The translations under genes and the position numbers were made by a program. Of a stretch of DNA of 64,000 nucleotides, positions 56,632 to 64,000 are shown in pieces. Below the pieces are notes generated by a model. It did no database searches. It was not told the origin of the DNA and worked only from the letters and a program-made list of their open reading frames with translations. The stretch is from NCBI GenBank assembly GCA_051453625.1, contig JBOZIK010000001.1, positions 263,573,207-263,637,206 on the forward strand. Reading direction: 5' to 3'. Position 1 is the first letter of the stretch. Every line of letters begins with the position of its first letter. Source of the stretch: Welwitschia mirabilis. Taxonomy: Eukaryota > Gnetophyta > Gnetopsida > Welwitschiales.

Positions 56632-59600
56632 ATTTATTAGTTACAACTTTAACCTAGAGAGTAGTGGACACTAAGACAATCCATAAGGATCTATATTTTT
56701 CTTTGCAAATAATGTTTTAAGGAAAAAATTTCTCAATACTTGTGATAATTACTGTGCATGTTTGTGTTTTTTGAGAATATAAAACTAATACAAACACATG
56801 TATTGAGATGTATCATGTGAAAAAATTGAGAGTAAAAAAATAACTAAATATTTTGAAAAAATAACTTTTTAAAATTCACTTAGGCATTTTGACAGTGATA
56901 ACCATTTAAGCCTATTTATCATGGTAAACATTAACAAGATTAAAATATTCTTTACACAAACCTTTAAACATAAATTGCTCTAAGAAAGAATGTTTATGTA
57001 TATAGAAAATCCCTTAAAAGTTATTGAAATAATATTATATAACTTAGAATGCAAATATATTACTATATTAATAAAAATTAACAAAGATATTTTGCAATGT
57101 TTTGCTTTGTAAAAAAGCTACTCTTAAATGCACCTAAATATTCAAATAAAACTATGATCATTACTAAATAATAGTCTGATAATAACATTTGTATTTGTTA
57201 TGAAAAATGATTTGTTTGTCTTTTAAAAATTATTATCAAATATTATTTTGTTTATTAATTGATTAAAAAAGTTTTTTACTATCATACAAATTTTTTACTG
57301 AAAGAAACTAATCATAGTAATTTAATACTGAACTTGTAGAATACACTTTTTTCATGAAATTAATTAAATGATCATCATTAGAAGAGTTTTAATACACTAA
57401 TAAAACCTAAACTAGTCATAAAGAAAAATACTCAAAAAATTATTTATTTAATAAATGAAGCTAGTATACTCTCAAGGTGTATTAAACTTTCTACCTTAGA
57501 AGTTTGATAAATAATTATCTATTTAATTATCATGAAATGCAAATCTAGCATTATTTCTCCTCTATTTCTTAGAAATCATAACTTTTATTACTTATTATTA
57601 ATACTATTTATCCTTTAATAATTTAATTTACTTTTACAAAGCATTAGGATGAAAGGCATTAATGCTATGAATAAATGTCCTTTGAAAATCATCTTAGTGG
57701 TAAGAACTATTAAAATAAAATGCATTCTGAATAAAGGAAAACCTAACTTTCAAGAAATTTCTTCTTTCTTTTCCTTTTACATTTTTCATTTATATTCTTT
57801 TTATGATCTTATATATTGTTTCAAAACTATCCAATGCATATAAATAATCTCTGAGAATAATACAAAGAGAAGAGAAGCTTGTTAAGGCTAGTAAAAGATA
57901 AGAGTCAAAGTGAAGGTTTAAATTCTAAGTTTGCATAGATAAAAATAGTTGGCATGAGGAAGAGGAAAGAAAACAAACTAAAGATTGCTTATTGAAAATA
58001 GGAATTTCCTATTAATATTATCTTTTGAAGATGATAGTTTCTTATATTTTAAATTTACTCAATCAATAGCAATGTTCAAATTTTTGAAACCTAACTCTTG
58101 ATAGTCATGTCATCATTTCTATCTCCAAATTTTAGAAATAGTAACTCATGTATTTAGTATTTAATGAGTTGAGAAGTGATAAAACTAATTCAATTTAAAA
58201 TAACATAAAGAGTACTAAGTAATGTGAAGAACAACTACAACGTTTTGGCTTTCTTAGTTTTTCTTTTAATCTTTAACTAGGATTACAGTAACTTATGCAT
58301 TATTTTGATGTAAACCTTCCTCTAGTTCTTATCAAATAATTCAATTTACTAAATTTCTGAAGTTGCTAGCAATAACAATAATATAGTGATATTTTGCAAA
58401 ATAAGACTAGCTATCTATGAATGTTTCATAGCTAGTTGTCTCATTTACATTCCTCTATAGGACATTGAAAATTTTCAATATTTTCATTTGAAAAATGCTA
58501 TGAATAATTTTTTAAAAACTAAAATGTTGCTTATTTTGGTATTCTTCCATTATGAGTGAAACAACTAGTTTTCTAGTATTTTATTTTCTATTAGAGGGTT
58601 TAATTAACTAAAGTTTTAATATCCAAGAATAATATATCAAAACAACTTAAAATATTTTAGATAATTTTTAATGCATATTCTTATTAAATTTTGAGAAGTA
58701 GTCTCGTAGTTTATTTGATATCTAGAGAGTGTGATTGATGTGACAATGAAATATGAGTTTGCTATTGCTTTTTAATTTTAATCTAGTAAATGTAACTAAT
58801 ATATCAAATCATGAAAAAAATCTAAGACCACTTTGAAAACACAAATTTACCCAAAATTAACTTTTTAAGGGAAAAAATAAGTAACTTTATTTTTCAGGCC
58901 TTATTTAATTAATCAACATGGTTGATCTTCAATGCATGTTTTATGAAATAGAAGTATAAAAATGTCTCAATTAAGTAATGTTTTCTTTCATTAGCATCTC
59001 TTTTATAAAGATAAGATTATATATTAGTCATTAGTAAAAGGTGAATTAAAGCATGAACATAAAGTTTGAAGTAGTATTAATAACACATAGAAACTAACAT
59101 TTACATCAAGATATCTAGGCCATGATAGCATGCTTAAATTATCATTACATTATTTTTATGCATTCATGATACTTAAGTCTATGGAAATCTAGTTTTACTA
59201 ATAATTTTCCTTAACATTATTATTTTATAGCATATTAGCATGATTATGATCATGGTGGTAGAAGATGAAGGTGTGCTAATCAACTTAGGTAGTGGAACTA
59301 GTTTTAGGAGTGATCACACCAGTTACTATGTGAAAAATAGGCCAACACTATTTTTCTCAAGCCTTTAGATTGTAAGGAATACCTCTGAAGCATTTCTAAG
59401 TTCATTTGATAAATGAATAATATTTTCTAAGAGAAACCCCTTAATTTGACCCCATGATTAAAAAATGGCCTCATTACACTTTGGAAACTATAAAGAGTGA
59501 TCACATTAGGCCATAGAAACCTTAATTTTTAACCCTAATTTGACCTATAAATATCCTACTTTAATTCATTTGAATAATTTGTTGAATCATTATATAAGAG

Positions 59601-60753
59601 ATTATTAGATCTTTAGCCATGTGTTCTTTCTAATCCTCCAATTAGGAATGGGCTAATTTTTAAGATAGCATGATATTTCTTGAACTATTATAAGTTCTTT
59701 TCATGGATTATGTGCTTTACTTATGAGATTAAAAAGTGTTGCATGTTATTTTATTAGTGCATTACTTTTATATCAAGTGGTGATCACTTCATATTTATTA
59801 TGCTTAGGATTAGTTAAGGCATGTCATTACTTTAAGATATTATGTGTGATTCTCCTTTTTACTTTAGCTTGCATAACCTGAATCTTTAATTCATGAATCT
59901 TAGAAGAGCCTTGATTTTTATGCTTATAATATTTTTACTGTAAAGGTTATAATGACTCAGAGATATCACCTTTGTATCTATGATGGATAAGATTGTAAAA
60001 CATGCTTGAATAAAACTAATTAGAGTAAAGATACATAAATTTAATTACAAACTCTTTTTATATTGAAGTTATTATACTACTTTAGAGCTATGTTTCATTC
60101 GTAGCTCTCTTATACATTTTAGTTACTTATACTCATTTTTATTTTACTTGCTTTATTAATAGTCCATTACATCTATCCTCATGAAAGAATAACTCTAGAA
60201 ATATACTAAAAATTGAAGTCTTAGTTTTATTTATAAAACTTGGATCTACTTATGTAAGATTTATTTCCTTAGGATGATCTTACATATCATCATATATTAA
60301 CAATAGATATAAGTATAGCTAGATTTCACCACAGATAAGTATGGATAAAAGTTTACTAATTAAAAAGATTTTTTCAATGTTGCTAGATTGATGTAACAAT
60401 GACATATGAAAAATAGTACGTTGAAAAGTAAATTAAACAAGGTAAATTTTACTTACTTAACAAATGGATAAGTGAATTTAGGCTTATTCTGAATTATTTA
60501 TCAATCTTACCTAAATATACCTACCTAACACTATTATGATTTTTACTAGATAGTATCTCCTCAAAAAAGCCTCATCATTTTAGGTTTTTAAGATAAAAAT
60601 GGAGTAAGGTACATAGGGTCAATTATGCATGAGGGATTTGAATCATTACCATAGTAACCACATTTGCACAAGTGTCTAATCCACCAAATGCAACCTATAA
60701 AATTGAAATGCTATTTGACAATGGCATATATCAATGCCAAAGTAGAACTTTTA
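56632..60753 (-). repeat. 5' LTR of the host copia element, interrupted
   Basis: About 2.85 kb after removing the inserted LTR at 59075-60337. The part 57113-59074 plus 60343-60753 aligns with 32393-34834; 56632-57112 has no partner because the other copy is truncated. The LTR start on the minus strand contains TTTGGCATTGATATATGCC. Confidence 0.8.
59075..60337 (+). repeat. Solo LTR of the Tat-like family
   Basis: Homologous to 31085-32392. It is flanked by AGTAG (59070-59074) and AGTAT (60338-60342); the uninterrupted copy of the surrounding LTR near 34.41 kb has a single AAGTAGTATAG at this place, so the empty site is visible. TATA box TATAAATA at 59546-59553. It starts TATTAATAACAC and ends CACAGATA. 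No internal sequence, hence solo. Confidence 0.85.
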
Positions 60754-61735
60754 CTAAAATTATTAATTTATTTCTTTGAGAAGTGTATTATTTTAAATTC
60801 AAACATTCTCATGTTATAGGATTATATGGTCTTGGAATATAGGTATCTAAGCCTTTTGTGCTTATTTGTAAAATACAACCTATAACTATATCTTGAGAGT
60901 CAAAAGATTTAATTCTTTTATCTTGGAAGGAATAGCTTATCTATATCTAGTTTATTATTATAGTGATTTCTTATTAGAGTAGAAAACAATAATCTTTTTG
61001 GCTATATTTTTGTCTTCAATGGTTAAAATCTTGGAATGAGGTATCTATTTTGAAAAAATGAGAAAAAAGAAGAAAACTTCATTGAAATTATTTCAAACTA
61101 GAAAGCTAATCATATTCTTTTCAAATTGATCATGCAATCCTTTCTCTATGGGCTTTATTCTTCTACTTATAAGAAGATCCTCATCATAGTTCTTATCCAT
61201 AAATCTAATTAAGTTATAAAATAATACATTCATCCTATCTTTTAAAGGTATCCAATCAAAATGAGGTCTTTTGAAAACTCATTAACTTCATCTTTAATAC
61301 TTAAAGATAAAAAAAGAAACTTGAATCTAAAAATTAGTAACCAAAACTTCTATGTTAGAATTTCTTTAATGCTATTTAAAACTAGATTTATAGAAATAGT
61401 TACTTTCATTAATTTATAAATCTAAAGTAAAAATTTTATAATTTATTAAGTTATTAATTTTCCTTATCCTTGTTATGAGTTCTTAAATTATGGTTTGAAT
61501 AAAAATTATCCTTTTCAAATTCTTAAAGGTGTTTATGAAAGTAATATATTTAAATTAAAATCTCTTCTTTATCAATTCTTTTCTATGAAACATTTATTTA
61601 AAAACTTATAGTATAAAGATTAAAAATAATATTTTCTTTACTCTTACTTTCTCCTTAATTAATTTTCAAATACATTCCTCTACTATTCTTAAAATTATGA
61701 TAAATATACTATGATATTTTCTTATTTTAAGGTAG
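60754..61735. other. Unassigned; one coherent minus-strand frame
   Basis: Downstream (in minus sense) of the copia integrase at 61.74-62.5 kb, where RT should be, I find none. A minus-strand stretch at about 61116-61283 reads without stops (FDWIPLKDRMNVLFYNLIRF, DEDLLISRRIKPIEKGL) but matches nothing I know. Confidence 0.4.
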
Positions 61736-64000
61736 CTAGTAAAAACACTTTTACAAACTTAGATAAATCTTATTAATGTTCTTAGTATTCTTGAAAATAT
61801 ATCTTTTACTTTTAAACACTTTAAAGTATGATACATTTAGCCTCTTATCCTTATACATCTCATAAGAGGTTTTGATTGTGCTAGATTTTGGAAAGGCTTT
61901 GAAACATAGTAATATATGTTAAGATATTTAGCTCAAAACCTCTTGGAAATTTTATTCTCTTTTAAGATTACTTTAGTCATCTCTTAAAATACTCTTTTTT
62001 TCTTACTAATCCATCCTTTTATGAAGTCTTAGGAGGAAAAAATTACATGTAATACCATGATTAAGTACCATGTATCAAACTTTTTACTGTTTAATTCTCC
62101 TTTATGATCACTTATAATCTTTTTTTTTATGTCAAATTTCATTTTCAAGCCTTCTATGTAATACTTCAAATATACTAAATGCTTCACTCTTATATATTAA
62201 AAATAATACCCATGTAAACCTTAAAAATCATCTACCAGGACCAATAAATCCTCTTTTCATGAAGAATATTAACTATGATAAGTCTATTAAATATAGATGT
62301 ATTAAATATAGAGTTCATTTGTAGGAATTTTAATTAATCTTTGGAAACCTATTCATATTTTTCTTTCCTAATTGACATGCTCTACAAGGTGAACCTTTCA
62401 CTTTGCATATTATGATCATACCTTCTACTAAATCATGTTTTTCAAATAAGTTTTTGTAATTTACATGGCCTAGACTCCTATTCCATAGTCTACTTTCATT
62501 AGATGACATAGAAGAAAGATACTTACTTCTTAAGGACTATTTAATAGAATAAATATATTTATCCCTATTACCTTAAGAAATAATACTTCAGTTTCTATCT
62601 AGAACATGGTAACTTAAATCACTAATAAGACATACATAACTTTATCATAGATCTTGCTAATTCGTAGTAGGTTGTTATTTATTCCATTGACACAGAGTAA
62701 ATTGTGAATGGTTAGAAATTACTTCTCACTAATAGTTTCAATTCCTTCCATCATTTCTTTACCATTATTAATAGTAATCATACAATCTCCATCACATTTT
62801 TTTATAGTTGTGAACATGCTATTATTTCCTTTCATCTATCTTAAGCAACCATTATCAAAGTACTAGTGCACATAATTAATGGTAAATAAGTAATATGAAT
62901 TGATCAACATTTATGTGATTTTCCATTACTCCATCTAATATCAAAATTTGGATGTTTTCTCATAAACTAAAAACAAGGTAAGATGTCAAATATTAGAAAA
63001 AATGTTTCTAAAATGACAATTAATCATAGTATGATCAAGACTATTATAGAAATAAAAATAAAGATATCTCTTACTCTTTTTACTAAATTCAATGTTTTGA
63101 AAGTAGGGTTAGACAATCACCTATTTTAAAGCCTTTTGTATTTAAAGATTTATCCTTTAAAAGTATGAATGACTTTCTTGATGATGCAGAAATAAATGAG
63201 GAAGAGAGTAATGGAACATATTCAAAATGACTTTTATCACTTAGTAGTCTTTTTTTAAATGGCATGTTTTCTAATGAGTGATTAAATATGAAAAAATTTA
63301 AAACAATTCTATTTAATTCATTAATATTTAAAATTAAATGCTCACATTCTTGCCTCTCTAGCCTTGGATATGTCTTAAAGGTATTTAACCTTCCTTTTTA
63401 ACTATTTCTATTGCACTACTAGATTTTTCTTTATAAGTTTAGCTTAGATGAGATGGTGTTTTATTCCTTTTCATATGTTGCAATATTTCTCTTGAGTTTA
63501 GTATTTTTCTTTAGGATTTTGTTACTTTATCCATAAAGTTCTTGGTTTTTTTTTAACTAGAATTTATCTTTATTTACATTAGTATCCTCATCAATGTTTT
63601 CTTATCCCACTTTAGTTATATCATAGTTAATGTTAGAGAAACAATCCTTTTTATCATCACTTTGCTTATCTCTTTTGAGACTTGAAACATATTTATTTTT
63701 AATTCATCATAGAAAATCAAATTCAAATCCATCATTTACTTAGCCATCAAGAAAACATTACATAGAGTGAATGCCATTTGTGATAATATTTTATTATTTT
63801 GACCATCTTTTCCATTAGAATTATCACTGTCTAAGGTGGCTCTATTGCATTTTTTATTTAAGTTTCTTAATGCTAATTTATTATTATTGTTTGAACATTT
63901 TGCAATTATGTGTTCAAATTCTTTTCTTGCATAACATTAGATGGACTTCTCTCCTTATTTTCCCTTTTGTCCAGAAGTAGGTTCATCATAATCCTTCTTG
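61736..64000 (-). mobile_element. SIRE-like copia remnant, truncated by window end
   Basis: Minus strand, high to low: gag knuckle CYARKEFEHIIAKC (63936-63895, second Cys to Arg and Gly to Glu) with a basic/acidic tail ending MAFTL near 63.77 kb; pre-integrase finger RLWNRSLGHV and CRACQLGKKN (62.5-62.33 kb, first His to Asn); integrase core KSEAFSIFEVLHRRLENE and KKKIISDHKGELNSKKF (62.2-62.0 kb, second catalytic Asp present); integrase C-terminal part KTSYEMYKDKRLNVSYFKVF (61.9 kb). RT and RNase H are absent. The gag tail resembles that of the element at 37.97-48.07 kb. Confidence 0.82.

Larger units (their letters stand above)
32393..60753 (-). mobile_element. Host copia element split by nested insertions
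   Basis: Minus strand, high to low: 5' LTR (60753-56632, itself interrupted), tRNA-Met primer site (56620-56631), gag (56.30-55.88 kb), [insertion 55817-48325], gag knuckle (48193-48152), [insertion 48069-37969], protease-to-integrase junction (37.89 kb), integrase, RT with an intact YVDDIIF box, RNase H (35457-35263), purine tract (34845-34836) and 3' LTR (34834-32393, cut by a Tat-like element). Domain order INT-RT-RNase H is diagnostic of Ty1/copia. The pieces on either side of each insertion continue the expected domain order, which is why I treat them as one element. Confidence 0.85.

Noticed and set aside
1-64000. CRISPR array, bacterial operon, phage or prophage features
   Set aside because: No regular short repeats with unique spacers, no Shine-Dalgarno-linked genes; all coding signals are plant retroelement type.

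Overview
This is a gene-poor, very AT-rich nuclear segment that reads as a graveyard of plant LTR retrotransposons. I found no intact protein-coding gene, rRNA or functional tRNA. Everything recognisable is decayed Ty1/copia or Ty3/gypsy sequence, plus LTRs, tandem repeats, tRNA-like cassettes and five runs of N. The host is a seed plant: the tRNA-iMet and GGCGCC-type primer sites and the SIRE-, Athila-, Tat- and Tekay-like protein signatures are plant-specific. The extreme AT content, CpG scarcity and stop codons at expected Trp/Gln positions fit long decay by deamination of methylated cytosine. A large, heavily methylated AT-rich genome such as some gymnosperms would fit, but the species cannot be fixed from this window.

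Layout. 2.0-8.8 kb: a minus-strand Athila-like gypsy element (5' LTR, primer site, gag remnant, RT, RNase H, integrase) with its RT-RNase H part present twice around a 100-N gap. 9.1-10.7 kb: 3' end and LTR of a Tekay/del-like gypsy element. 10.7-18.1 kb: mostly unassigned AT-rich DNA with a 101-bp tandem repeat, a purine-rich minisatellite and a CT/GT microsatellite. 18.1-19.6 kb: minus-strand Tat-like gag and protease remnant. 21.6-24.4 kb: gag-to-3'-end deletion derivative and a 2.4-kb LTR of the Tekay-like family. 26.3-32.4 kb: 62-bp tandem repeats carrying a tRNA-Met primer motif, then a plus-strand Tat-like element (primer site, integrase C-terminus, 3' LTR).

32.4-60.75 kb is a nested stack. 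A minus-strand copia element (the host) has LTRs at 32.39-34.83 and 56.63-60.75 kb. It is split by (a) a complete 10.1-kb SIRE-like copia element at 37.97-48.07 kb with an env-position reading frame, and (b) a plus-strand gag-only copia-type element at 48.33-55.82 kb, which itself contains Tekay-like LTR material. A Tat-like element cuts the host's 3' LTR, and an LTR of the same family sits in its 5' LTR flanked by an imperfect 5-bp duplication. 60.75-64 kb holds another SIRE-like copia remnant running off the window.

The most interesting signal is an array of AGATGTCT/AGACATCT octamers in both LTRs of the SIRE-like element. The two LTRs carry opposite decay forms at homologous positions, showing that the inserted element had many AGACGTCT palindromes (GACGTC, a bZIP-type core). 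The same octamers cluster again inside the element, just upstream of the env-position frame.
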